Assembly (NCBI RefSeq): GCF_000455485.1
Contig: NZ_CBQR020000100.1
Coordinates: forward strand, 49,743 to 113,742
Source: Gorillibacterium massiliense
GTDB lineage: Bacteria; Bacillota; Bacilli; Paenibacillales; NBRC-103111
DNA length: 64,000 nt
Direction: 5' to 3'
Position numbers and translations under genes: made by a program. This document shows positions 17,108 to 26,066 of this stretch, in pieces. The notes beneath the pieces were generated by a model. That model did not search any database. It worked only from the letters and a program-made list of their open reading frames with translations, and had not been told where the DNA came from. Each line of letters starts with the position of its first letter. The first letter of the stretch is position 1.

Positions 17108-17851
17108 ATGTCTTTATCGGTCAACAATGCCACGACGGCGTCTTCAACGCAAGCAACGTCCGTCACCAGTACGCACAAGCATCACCATCTTCAAACGGCA
17201 GGCAAAAACACAAAAACCGGTACCGCGTCCACCGACACCATTGAATTCAGCGAAGCTCTCCAGATGTATATGGCCGGCAATCAGACCGACTATCCGCAAC
17301 CGACGGGCAACTACGATGCAAACGCCAAGGAATACTCACTGTCTATCGATCAAAAGAAACAGATGCTAGCGGATATCCAAAACCTTCTCGGGAACGAAAC
17401 TTCCGCTACCTCAGAAACGGAGAATTCCGACGCTCTCTCCTCCTTGAAGGACGAGCTCTCCGGCTACGATTCTGAAAGCACCACCGATGACAAGGTATCC
17501 GACCTGTTCGATCAAGTGATGGAGACGCTGCAAAGCATGCGTCCGGAACGCCCCGATGGCCCGCCTCCCGGAGATCGGCCCGACGGCCCGCCTCCAGCGA
17601 TGACGACGGAACAGAAGAAAGCGTTTCTGACCGCGCTTCAGGAGAAAATAAGCGACGGCTCTTCCGCCACGGACGCTACGGACTCGTCTTCCGGCGCTTC
17701 CGTTCAACAAGGTTGGCAGGACTTGCTGGCTGAGTTGAAAAACTTCGATGCGGCAAACACAAGCGACGACGAAGTAGCGAATTTGTTCCAAGAAATCGTT
17801 CAAGCAGCCCGCCAGGAACAAAGTCTGCCACCTCGGGTAGACGCGATCTAA
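17108..17851 (+). CDS. unrecognised acidic, Ser/Thr- and Pro-rich protein
   Basis: About 247 residues from ATG 17108, which has GAGGAG 11 bases upstream; the frame is open further 5' but starts there lack ribosome sites. No signal peptide or membrane segment is seen. Residues 1-50 are Thr/Ser-rich with a KHHH cluster. Two similar helical modules follow (YSLSIDQKKQMLADIQNLLG near 77, and AMTTEQKKAFLTALQEKIS near 158), each ending in a D-D-[KE]-V-[SA]-[DN]-LF motif. They are separated by a proline-rich stretch RPDGPPPGDRPDGPPP. The duplicated module suggests internal gene duplication. I assign no function. Confidence 0.7.
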   Translation: MSLSVNNATTASSTQATSVTSTHKHHHLQTAGKNTKTGTASTDTIEFSEALQMYMAGNQTDYPQPTGNYDANAKEYSLSIDQKKQMLADIQNLLGNETSATSETENSDALSSLKDELSGYDSESTTDDKVSDLFDQVMETLQSMRPERPDGPPPGDRPDGPPPAMTTEQKKAFLTALQEKISDGSSATDATDSSSGASVQQGWQDLLAELKNFDAANTSDDEVANLFQEIVQAARQEQSLPPRVDAI

Positions 17852-18001
17852 CCGGAAAACCATTAGTCAGCGTACCCGCCATGGACTCGCGCTGTAGCTG
17901 ACCCGCATTGCCTGATCGAATCGGCAAGCCCACACTTACCACTCCTTTTTTGAGGAACCCCCTATCTGCCACTACAAATCGATTGACAGACCCCCTTCCT
18001 A

Positions 18002-18038
18002 TTGACAATTCATCCTACATAAAATAACATAACGTTAT
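18002..18038 (+). promoter_or_regulatory. promoter and palindromic operator of the TetR/APH operon
   Basis: A perfect TTGACA (18002-18007) and TAACAT (18025-18030) are 17 bases apart. The -10 overlaps the 10-base palindrome ATAACGTTAT (18029-18038), flanked by further AT-rich symmetry. This fits autorepression by the TetR protein encoded just downstream. Confidence 0.7.
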
Positions 18039-18072
18039 ATAACACTTGTTATTTTTGTTGGAAGATGATCCC

Positions 18073-18681
18073 ATGCCGCCCAAAAGAGAACTGACGAAAG
18101 AACGAATACTGGATGGCGCCTTTGATTTTGTCCGAGTCAACGGCTTTGATGCTCTAACCGCCAGAAGCATTACCCAATTCCTGCAATGCTCGACCCAGCC
18201 CGTTTATAGTGTCTTCGGAAGCATCGACGGGTTGAAGAAAGCGGTATACGAAAGAACGGCGGAGTTTGCTGGAAGCCGTATGAAAGAGTACCAAAACCGC
18301 GATAACGCCTCTGCGCTCAACTTGGCCATCGGCTTTTTACTGTTCGCCAAAGACGAAAAGCAACTGTTTCGCACCTTGTACCTCTCGGGATACAAAACCT
18401 ACGATCCAAAGAGTGAACTTTTATTAGGCGAAGAATTGACCACCTCCCACATGCGCTTCAGCAAACGTCTCCACTCGGCTACCGCTCCCCTGATCAAATC
18501 GCTGTTTCTCAAGCTCTCCATCTATCTCATCGGAATCGGAACGATGATGAACTCGGGTACGCTGGAGTTGGGCATCGACGAGGCAAAGGAAATGGTTACC
18601 GAAATGTACGAAATGCTACTCACCAAAGAGGGGCTTAACAACACCGGAAGCCGAACCGGCGGACAAGGGAGTGAAGGATGA
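18073..18681 (+). CDS. TetR-family transcriptional regulator
   Basis: About 202 residues from ATG 18073 (GGAAGA upstream). The N-terminal helix-turn-helix is ILDGAFDFVRVNGFDALTARSITQFL and the recognition region is STQPVYSVFGS (about 35-45). The C-terminal ligand domain has no assignable effector. The promoter it probably binds is directly upstream. The stop codon overlaps the start of the downstream kinase-like gene by 4 bases, so the two are translationally coupled and the kinase is its likely target. Confidence 0.88.
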   Translation: MPPKRELTKERILDGAFDFVRVNGFDALTARSITQFLQCSTQPVYSVFGSIDGLKKAVYERTAEFAGSRMKEYQNRDNASALNLAIGFLLFAKDEKQLFRTLYLSGYKTYDPKSELLLGEELTTSHMRFSKRLHSATAPLIKSLFLKLSIYLIGIGTMMNSGTLELGIDEAKEMVTEMYEMLLTKEGLNNTGSRTGGQGSEG

Positions 18682-19556
18682 TGACGGAAACCATCGGAAT
18701 AAAGCTGGCGGAAGGCGGGTGCGCTGAGGTTTTTGAATGGGGCATATCCGGGAAGAAAATCGTCAAGCTGGCGAAGCCCAACACCGATCTCATCTCCTTG
18801 CAAAACGAGATGCATCATACCCATGTCGCTTGGGAACTCGGGCTGCCGGTTCCCCGGGTTTATGAGTTGGTAGAGGCGGAGAGCAGAAACGGGATCGTCT
18901 TTGAGCGTATAAACGGCGATTCTCTTCTGGAGCGATTTGTCAGAGCGATTATGGAGCAGCAAGAAGAGCCTACCGCCGGTGAGGAAACGGATGAATTCGG
19001 GGATATCCATTCAACTGCCGATCTGCTGCACCTTGTTCATACCCATACAGCCCGGAACATGGACATGCCGGATCAACGGCAACGCATCAAGCGGGACATT
19101 TGGTGCGTGCCCTACTTAGAGGACAGCGAGAAAACAGCGGTGACCGCCCTGTTGGATCAATTGCCGCCAAAGCACGCACTCTGTCATGGCGATCCGAACC
19201 CGGGAAACATCCTGCTTGCGGATGGCCGTCTCGTCCTTATCGATTGGAACGACGCCACCGTCGGCAATCCGGAAGCGGACTTGGCCGAATACGTGGTGAT
19301 GATGCGGTACGCCGTTTTGCCAGCCTCTGTCCCGGAAAGCGTGAAGCTTGTCTTTCATGAATTCCGGGAAAAGGTCATCCGTGAGTTCATGGCCGAGTAT
19401 GAAAAAAAGTCCGGCATCACCTACGCAGACATAGTGCCATGGCTAGTTCCCATAGCCGCCCGCAAGTTATCGGCCGACAGTTTGTGCGAGGAAGAGCGCT
19501 CTTTACTTATCAGCGAGATCAGAAGTAAATTAAAGCTTCTGAATAGTACGGTTTAA
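18678..19556 (+). CDS. APH/choline-kinase-like phosphotransferase
   Basis: About 292 residues with the protein-kinase-like APH fold. KIVKLAKPN near residue 30 supplies the ATP-binding Lys. LCHGDPNPGNILL (about 172-184) is the Brenner catalytic motif with its Asp and Asn. VLIDWNDATVGNPEADLAEY supplies the Mg-binding Asp. Relatives phosphorylate aminoglycosides, macrolides, choline or other small molecules; the substrate cannot be read from sequence. The start overlaps the tetR stop (ATGATGA; ATG 18678 or 18681). Coupling to a TetR repressor suggests an inducible detoxification or resistance unit. Confidence 0.87.
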   Translation: MMTETIGIKLAEGGCAEVFEWGISGKKIVKLAKPNTDLISLQNEMHHTHVAWELGLPVPRVYELVEAESRNGIVFERINGDSLLERFVRAIMEQQEEPTAGEETDEFGDIHSTADLLHLVHTHTARNMDMPDQRQRIKRDIWCVPYLEDSEKTAVTALLDQLPPKHALCHGDPNPGNILLADGRLVLIDWNDATVGNPEADLAEYVVMMRYAVLPASVPESVKLVFHEFREKVIREFMAEYEKKSGITYADIVPWLVPIAARKLSADSLCEEERSLLISEIRSKLKLLNSTV

Positions 19557-19565
19557 AAGATCAAC

Positions 19566-19594
19566 ACCCTCCCGATGGGAGGGTATCGTTTTTA
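19566..19594 (+). terminator. terminator of the TetR/APH operon
   Basis: Eight-base perfect stem ACCCTCCC/GGGAGGGT with a GAT loop, followed by ATCGTTTTT, 10 bases after the stop codon. Confidence 0.8.
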
Positions 19595-19658
19595 TTTCGA
19601 AAGCTGACCGCCTCTCCTGTATAATGGAACCATCTGATTTTGGAAAGGATGCGCACCC

Positions 19659-19946
19659 ATGAACATCACCGAATACACCGTCGAGCTGGTCAAGGACCCC
19701 TTCGGCATCATCTCGGGCAAACGCTATGAGTATTTTATCGACTTGGACATCGACGAAGAGGATGAACTGTTCTCGGAAAATGGAGTCTCGGTCCGGGTCA
19801 TTTACAAGGTGGACGGCAAAAAGGAAGGCATCGTGAAGTACGAGCTGTTGGAGCGGACAACCCACAAGCTGCTGGATTTTGATCTGGAACAGGACGAAGT
19901 GGAGGAACTGGCTGTCTTCTGCAAGGAACATTTGGCGGAGGATTGA
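19659..19946 (+). CDS. DUF6509-family small protein
   Basis: A 95-residue acidic cytosolic protein. The sequence MNITEYTVELVKDPFGIISG, the DEEDELFSENG segment and the end LAVFCKEHLAED match the pattern I recall for DUF6509 proteins of Bacillales, whose function is unknown. The start is ATG 19659 with a GGAAAGGAT site upstream. It is flanked by terminators on both sides, so it is a single-gene unit. Confidence 0.8.
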   Translation: MNITEYTVELVKDPFGIISGKRYEYFIDLDIDEEDELFSENGVSVRVIYKVDGKKEGIVKYELLERTTHKLLDFDLEQDEVEELAVFCKEHLAED

Positions 19947-19975
19947 AGAGACCGCTTGCTGCAGCCGTGACAAAA

Positions 19976-20016
19976 GAAACCGGATCATCCCGCCAAACGG
20001 GAAGTCCGGTTTCTTT
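19976..20016 (+). terminator. terminator after the DUF6509 gene
   Basis: Nine-base stem GAAACCGGA/TCCGGTTTC with an inner TCCCG/CGGGA stem, followed by TTTTATAT. It lies between convergent genes. Confidence 0.82.
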
Positions 20017-20031
20017 TATATATCTTATCGT

Positions 20032-21021
<990 letters not shown>

Positions 21022-21222
21022 ATCCACGCCACCTTTCCCCGTTTGAATTCTTTTCCATCTTACTCTTCCCTATAGGGCAACGCAAAAAAGGACGTTCGAT
21101 CCAGATGTCCCCTCGCAATATTGAAAAATTATCAAAAGTTAATTACACATGCCGATGGTTCCTTTTATAATTAAGAAAAATTTGGCAATCAGGGGGAGAG
21201 CATTATCGACCAAATCAAGGCT

Positions 21223-21822
21223 ATGCAAACCATCATCGAAAACATTATGAAAGAGAATATGTCTGCAGAAATAGCCGATAGGCTGCAGCATGCCGCTTTT
21301 CCCATATCGCTTCCAAAGGGAGAGATTCTGGTTCATGCCGGGGATCACCAGACTGAATTGTATTTTGTTCGGGGGGGCATTTTGCGAAGCTATTATCTCG
21401 ATCGGGACGGCAACGATATGACGAAGCATTTTCTGGAGGAGAACGCCTTTTGCGGTAGCGAAAGCCTGATTCGGCAGGAACCATCCACTTGCTGCATCGA
21501 AGCCCTTGAAGACAGCGAAATCCTTGCTTTTCACGCGTCAGACATCAAGAATTTGATCCGTACGTTTCCCTACTGCATGAATGTCTATGCCAAAGGACTG
21601 GAAGCTGTCATCCGTTACAAGATGGACCGGGAGATCAGCTTTCTAGTCAAAAGCGCCACAGAGCGTTATCTTGATTTCAAACGAATGCATCCTCAACTGG
21701 AAAAACGGGTCAATCAAGCGTACATCGCCTCATATATCGGCATAACGCCGATCTCGCTAAGCAGAATCCGCAGGACCATTCGCGAGGAAGGGACACAGAC
21801 GGAAAGGGGGGCCTTACGGTGA
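21223..21822 (+). CDS. Crp/Fnr-family transcriptional regulator
   Basis: A 199-residue protein with an N-terminal cyclic-nucleotide-binding-like beta-barrel (about 20-115, ISLPKGEILVHAGD, LYFVRGGILRSYY) and a C-terminal winged helix (YIASYIGITPISLSRIRRTI). There are no Fnr-type N-terminal cysteines. The effector is unknown; YeiL-like members respond to starvation or stress. The start is uncertain: ATG 21223 has only AAGG close by, while a stronger GGGGGA lies about 30 bases upstream of it. The last codons overlap the next aldo/keto reductase gene, pointing to coupled expression. Confidence 0.85.
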   Translation: MQTIIENIMKENMSAEIADRLQHAAFPISLPKGEILVHAGDHQTELYFVRGGILRSYYLDRDGNDMTKHFLEENAFCGSESLIRQEPSTCCIEALEDSEILAFHASDIKNLIRTFPYCMNVYAKGLEAVIRYKMDREISFLVKSATERYLDFKRMHPQLEKRVNQAYIASYIGITPISLSRIRRTIREEGTQTERGALR

Positions 21823-22784
21823 AATGGGTCCAAATGCAAAACAGCAAAATCCCGGCGATCGCCTTGGGCACCTGGTCGTGGGGAAGCGGTTTGAACGGAG
21901 GAAATCATGTTTTTGGGAATGGTTATCGCGAAGAGGAGTTAAAGCCAGTTTTTCAAAAAGCGCTCCAGCATGGGTTCACGCTTTGGGACACGGCGGCGGT
22001 CTACGGAATGGGCGCTTCGGAGTCCATCATCGGTCAATTGATAAAAGACGAGCATGATATCATCCTGTCTACCAAATTCACCCCCCTCGGCTTTCAGACA
22101 AGGGGAGCGATGCGCCGCTCCTTAAATAAAAGCCTGGGCAGACTCGGTCTTGACCATGCCGATCTATACTGGATTCATAACCCGAAGAGTGTCCGGAAAT
22201 GGACGAATGAACTGATCCCCCTCATGAAAAGCGGAAAAGTCCGCCATGCCGGCGTCTCCAATCATAATCTTCAGGAAGCAACAAAAGCTGCAGCCCTTCT
22301 GGAAAGCGAGGGTCTGCAGCTGTCTGCGGTGCAAAATCATTATAGTTTGCTGAACCGGACATCGGAAGAGGCGGGGATCTTGCAATGGTGCCGCCAGCGG
22401 GGCATCGTTTTTTTTAGCTATATGGTTCTGGAGCAAGGCGCGTTGACAGGAGCCTACAGCGCTACTCATCCATTCCAAAGCGGAACGCGCAGGGGCAAGG
22501 CATACCCCCCGGACGTGTTAAAAAAGCTCGAGACGCTGACAGCCGTCCTGAATCGAATCGGTGCGAGCCACGGAGCCGGGCCGGCGCAAGTTGCAACCGC
22601 ATGGGCGCTATCCAAAGGCACGGTGCCGATTATCGGGGTCACAAAAGAATCCCATATCGACGGCGCGTCGTTCGCCCTGCAGCTAGAGTTAAGCCAGAGC
22701 GACATAGCCGATATGGAGAAAGCAGCTAGAGATACAGGACTTGAATTGAGAGGCTCCTGGGAAAAGAGCATGCGTTCAAGCTAG
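21819..22784 (+). CDS. aldo/keto reductase (second copy, different subfamily)
   Basis: About 321 residues from GTG 21819, overlapping the regulator's TGA by 4 bases (GTGA), so it is translationally coupled. Motifs include ALGTWSWGSGL, DTAAVYGMG with catalytic Asp/Tyr, ILSTKFTP with catalytic Lys, and YWIHNPKS with His. The C-terminal NADP site is PIIGVTKESHIDGA. It is distinct in sequence from the reductase at 20032. The operon with a Crp/Fnr regulator suggests condition-dependent reduction of a carbonyl compound. Confidence 0.9.
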   Translation: MKWVQMQNSKIPAIALGTWSWGSGLNGGNHVFGNGYREEELKPVFQKALQHGFTLWDTAAVYGMGASESIIGQLIKDEHDIILSTKFTPLGFQTRGAMRRSLNKSLGRLGLDHADLYWIHNPKSVRKWTNELIPLMKSGKVRHAGVSNHNLQEATKAAALLESEGLQLSAVQNHYSLLNRTSEEAGILQWCRQRGIVFFSYMVLEQGALTGAYSATHPFQSGTRRGKAYPPDVLKKLETLTAVLNRIGASHGAGPAQVATAWALSKGTVPIIGVTKESHIDGASFALQLELSQSDIADMEKAARDTGLELRGSWEKSMRSS

Positions 22785-22812
22785 AGAACTTGAAAAAACG
22801 GACGTTCCCTGT

Positions 22813-24288
22813 TCAGGTGCCGCAGAACGTCTGATACTGACAAGCTGAGGGCGGTGCGGGAGAGGCATAGGTCATCTGCTCGGGAGAATGGGCGAAGGGA
22901 TCGGCCACAGCCGTATGCAGACTCTCCATCACCCTGAGGTCCCCATGATTAACAGCCGCATCCAACGCTTCCTCCACCTGGTGATTGCGAGGGATTAGCG
23001 CCGGATTTTTTTGCCGCATTAATGCTTTAGAAGCTTCCCAGTCTTCCGATTGCTTTCCTAACCTTGTTTGCCACTGTTCCCGCCACCGGCCAAAAGCTGC
23101 AGTTTCCACCAAAGCGGAAACTCCCGGTCTCGTGTCGTCGAAGGTCAACGCAAGGAAGGTGTTGGTGTAATCGGCCTTATGAACTTGCATCAAGCCGAGG
23201 AGATCATGGATCAACGCTTCATCCTCCGGCTCTTTATTGAACATTCCCAGTTTCGCCCGCATGCCCGCAAGCCAGAAGTTTCGGTACAGATCGGCAAATT
23301 TCGATATCGCCGTTTCCGCCAGCTTGACCGCCTGCTCCTCCACTTCGTGCAGGAGAGGAAGAAGCGTCTCCGCAAAGCGGGCGAGATTCCACTGGGCGAT
23401 ATGCGGCTGATTGCCGAAGGCATAGCGTCCCCCCGTGTCGATGGAGCTGAAAACCGTGGCCGGGTCATAGGCATCCATAAATGCGCATGGACCGTAGTCA
23501 ATGGTTTCGCCGCTGATGGCCATGTTGTCGGTGTTCATCACCCCGTGGATAAAACCGACCAACTGCCATCGGGCGATTAGCTCGGCTTGGCGCTTAATTA
23601 CCGCATCAAGGAATGCACGATAAGGGTTATCCGCCGATGCCGCTTCCGGATAATGCCTCCCAATCGCATAGTCCGCCAAGGTGCGAAGCTCATCGGCGGT
23701 GCACCACTGGGCCGCATATTGAAAGGTGCCGACCCGCAGATGGCTGGCGGCCACCCGCGTTAAAACCGCTCCGGGCAGTTCGGTTTCCCGGTAGATCGGC
23801 TCGCCGGTTGCAGTAACGGCCAAGCTGCGGGTGGTCGGGATGCCCAATCCCGTCATGGCTTCGCTGATGATGAATTCCCGGAGCATCGGTCCCAATGCAG
23901 CCCGACCATCTCCCCGGCGAGAGTAGGGTGTCTTGCCCGAGCCTTTGAGCTGGATGTCATATCGCTCGCCGTTCGGTGCAATCTGCTCACCCAAGAGCAG
24001 TGCCCGACCATCACCCAGCATCGTAAAATGTCCGAATTGATGCCCGGCATAAGCTTGGGCAATAGGCTCGGCACCTTCCGGCACGCGGTTGCCCGCAAAC
24101 ACCTCCGCCCCGTATTCACCGCCCAGCTCCTTGGCATTCAGTCCCAATGAGGCTGCCAGTGGTTCGTTGAGAAGAACCACCTGCGGCGAACGCACCGGAT
24201 TCAAACTCATCCGCGTAAAAAATGGTTCCGGCAAGCGGGCATAGCTGTTGTCGAAATTCCAGCCGGCTGTATTTTTTTCCTCTGTCAT
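22813..24288 (-). CDS. selO: SelO-family protein adenylyltransferase (YdiU/UPF0061)
   Basis: A 491-residue pseudokinase-fold enzyme that transfers AMP from ATP to proteins. Visible family hallmarks are the N-terminal [14 protein letters not shown] and [23 protein letters not shown], the nucleotide site [18 protein letters not shown], and the [20 protein letters not shown] segment with metal-binding Asn and Asp. The C-terminus YQTFCGT keeps a cysteine where eukaryotic SelO carries selenocysteine. AAAGGTGAT precedes ATG 24288. It is convergent with the aldo/keto reductase gene. Confidence 0.95.
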   Translation of the reverse strand: MTEEKNTAGWNFDNSYARLPEPFFTRMSLNPVRSPQVVLLNEPLAASLGLNAKELGGEYGAEVFAGNRVPEGAEPIAQAYAGHQFGHFTMLGDGRALLLGEQIAPNGERYDIQLKGSGKTPYSRRGDGRAALGPMLREFIISEAMTGLGIPTTRSLAVTATGEPIYRETELPGAVLTRVAASHLRVGTFQYAAQWCTADELRTLADYAIGRHYPEAASADNPYRAFLDAVIKRQAELIARWQLVGFIHGVMNTDNMAISGETIDYGPCAFMDAYDPATVFSSIDTGGRYAFGNQPHIAQWNLARFAETLLPLLHEVEEQAVKLAETAISKFADLYRNFWLAGMRAKLGMFNKEPEDEALIHDLLGLMQVHKADYTNTFLALTFDDTRPGVSALVETAAFGRWREQWQTRLGKQSEDWEASKALMRQKNPALIPRNHQVEEALDAAVNHGDLRVMESLHTAVADPFAHSPEQMTYASPAPPSACQYQTFCGT

Positions 24289-24428
24289 TCGATCACCTTT
24301 ATCCGTTCGACATGGTTGAAAATAATCGTTCCGTCATCGGTTTAGTATGCGCCGCTCCGCATCTCGGAAATCCGCCATTTCGGCCCCTTGCTTCGACTGC
24401 ATCTGTATGAAGTTTATCACACTTAGGC

Positions 24429-25418
24429 TCAACCAAAATAGTCGAGGCACATGGCCTCCCGAACTTCCTTCATCGTTTCCCGGGCGATGCCGCGAGCGCG
24501 CTCGGTTCCGGACATCAAAATGTCATCAACGGTATCCGGTCTGGCCGCATAATAGGACCGGCGTTCCCGCATCGGCTCGAGGAGCTGCTCCAAAGCCTCG
24601 ATTATGAACCCTTTGCAGGCGGAACAGCCCATGGCCGCTTTTTCGCAACCTTCGCGGATTTCCTCGGCACCTTCCGGACGGAAAGCTTGGTGGTACGCAT
24701 AGATTGGGCAAACGTCCGGATGGCCGGGGTCGTTTTTATGAATACGGGCCGGATCGGTTACCGCCCTCTTGATCTTGAGGGTAAGCTCTTCCGTCGATGA
24801 ATCCAGCATGATGGCGTTGCCCAAGCTTTTGCTCATTTTCGCCTGGCCGTCGGTGCCCACCAACCGGGGCATATCGCCCACGAGCGGCTTCGGCTCCAAC
24901 AGGATGGGCTTATACAGCTCGTTAAACCGCCGAACAATTTTTCGGGTCAATTCCAAATGGGGAAGCTGGTCATCGCCCACCGGAACGATCGTCGCCTTGC
25001 AAAAGGTAATATCCGCCGCCTGGCTCACCGGATAACCGAGAAAGCCGTAGTACATGTCGTCGAGCCCGCCGCTTTTCGATTCAGACTTGACGGTAGGGTT
25101 GTGACGCAGCACATTCACCGTAACAAACATGGAATACAATACGGTCAGTTCGGCAATTTCCGGGATCATCGACTGAACGAAAATCGTCGACCGCATCGGG
25201 TCGATCCCGACGGATAAGTAATCGAGCGCCACTTCCCGCAAATGCCGGCGGATAAAATCAGGCTGCTCAAAATGGGTAGTCAGCGCCTGAATGTCGGCCA
25301 GAAGCACAAAGGTTTCATACTGATCCTGCAAAATCACGCGATTCTTCAAACTGCCGGCGTAATGGCCAAGGTGAAGCTTGCCGGTTACCCGGTCTCCGGT
25401 TAAAACACGTTCTGTCAT
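24429..25418 (-). CDS. trpS: tryptophanyl-tRNA synthetase with predicted 4Fe-4S cysteine motif
   Basis: A 329-residue class Ic synthetase charging tRNA-Trp. HIGH-type signature VTGKLHLGHYAGS (11-23) and KMSKS (194-198) are present. The variant start TGDRVTGKLHLGHY marks the shorter TrpRS subgroup. Cys237, Cys258, Cys265 and Cys268 are spaced C-x20-C-x6-C-x2-C, close to the C-x22-C-x6-C-x2-C iron-sulfur motif of Thermotoga maritima TrpRS. GGAGG precedes ATG 25418. Expression is controlled by the Trp-specific T-box upstream. Confidence 0.95.
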   Translation of the reverse strand: MTERVLTGDRVTGKLHLGHYAGSLKNRVILQDQYETFVLLADIQALTTHFEQPDFIRRHLREVALDYLSVGIDPMRSTIFVQSMIPEIAELTVLYSMFVTVNVLRHNPTVKSESKSGGLDDMYYGFLGYPVSQAADITFCKATIVPVGDDQLPHLELTRKIVRRFNELYKPILLEPKPLVGDMPRLVGTDGQAKMSKSLGNAIMLDSSTEELTLKIKRAVTDPARIHKNDPGHPDVCPIYAYHQAFRPEGAEEIREGCEKAAMGCSACKGFIIEALEQLLEPMRERRSYYAARPDTVDDILMSGTERARGIARETMKEVREAMCLDYFG

Positions 25419-25550
25419 CGTTAATCATCCTCCCTGGATTATGGAGCGTTTTTCCGTACAGAAAAACGGCATCCCGATTGAACCAACCTAATCGAAACAT
25501 CGACCGCCGCCACCAACCTTCTTCCATGGCCACCACCCCCTTTCATAAAT

Positions 25551-25859
25551 AAAAAAACTCCGTCCCCTAAGGACGAAGTTATCGCTGTGCCACCTTAAAT
25601 GACCGTACCACTGCATGACGCAAGCAGTTGACGGCCTTCTCCTTCCGGTGCGGAGATTCCGTTTAGCGAATCTCGATACCGTCCCCTTGATAACGGCGGG
25701 ATGCCCGGCATTTCCCTACGGCGCCTTGCATGGCGGCTCGGAAAAGCAACTCCAAAGGCCATTCGATCACGCTTCGGACACCGGTTCGCAGCAACCACCG
25801 GCTCTCTGCAAGTCCTTCCCGCATGTCTACTTACCCTTTTTCTACGTTGTTACGATATT
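25551..25859 (-). promoter_or_regulatory. T-box leader of trpS, specifier UGG
   Basis: The minus-strand leader carries the T-box motif AAGGTGGCACAGCG (complement of 25584-25597). An intrinsic terminator ACTTCGTCC/GGACGGAGT with a seven-T run occupies 25551-25580. In stem I, GATCGAATGGCC places the Trp specifier TGG at 25759-25761. Uncharged tRNA-Trp should promote read-through into trpS. Confidence 0.93.
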
Positions 25860-25865
25860 GAAATT

Positions 25866-25894
25866 ATCCTAAACGATATTGCGAGATTAGTCAA
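25866..25894 (-). promoter_or_regulatory. sigma-A promoter of trpS leader
   Basis: On the minus strand, -35 TTGACT (25889-25894) and -10 TAGGAT (25866-25871) are separated by 17 bases, just upstream of the T-box leader. Confidence 0.8.
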
Positions 25895-26066
25895 CGAATG
25901 GGATGAATGAGCCTATTGTAAAAACAAAGGTACCATAGGATAAGTGACGACCGTAATATGATGCTTGGCATTACAGAGGCTGGTTTTATTGATGAAGATA
26001 ATGTACCTTAAGTAACAAGCGATTAATCGCGACTTCGGAGGCTGACCAAAAGAAAGGAAGACCCCT

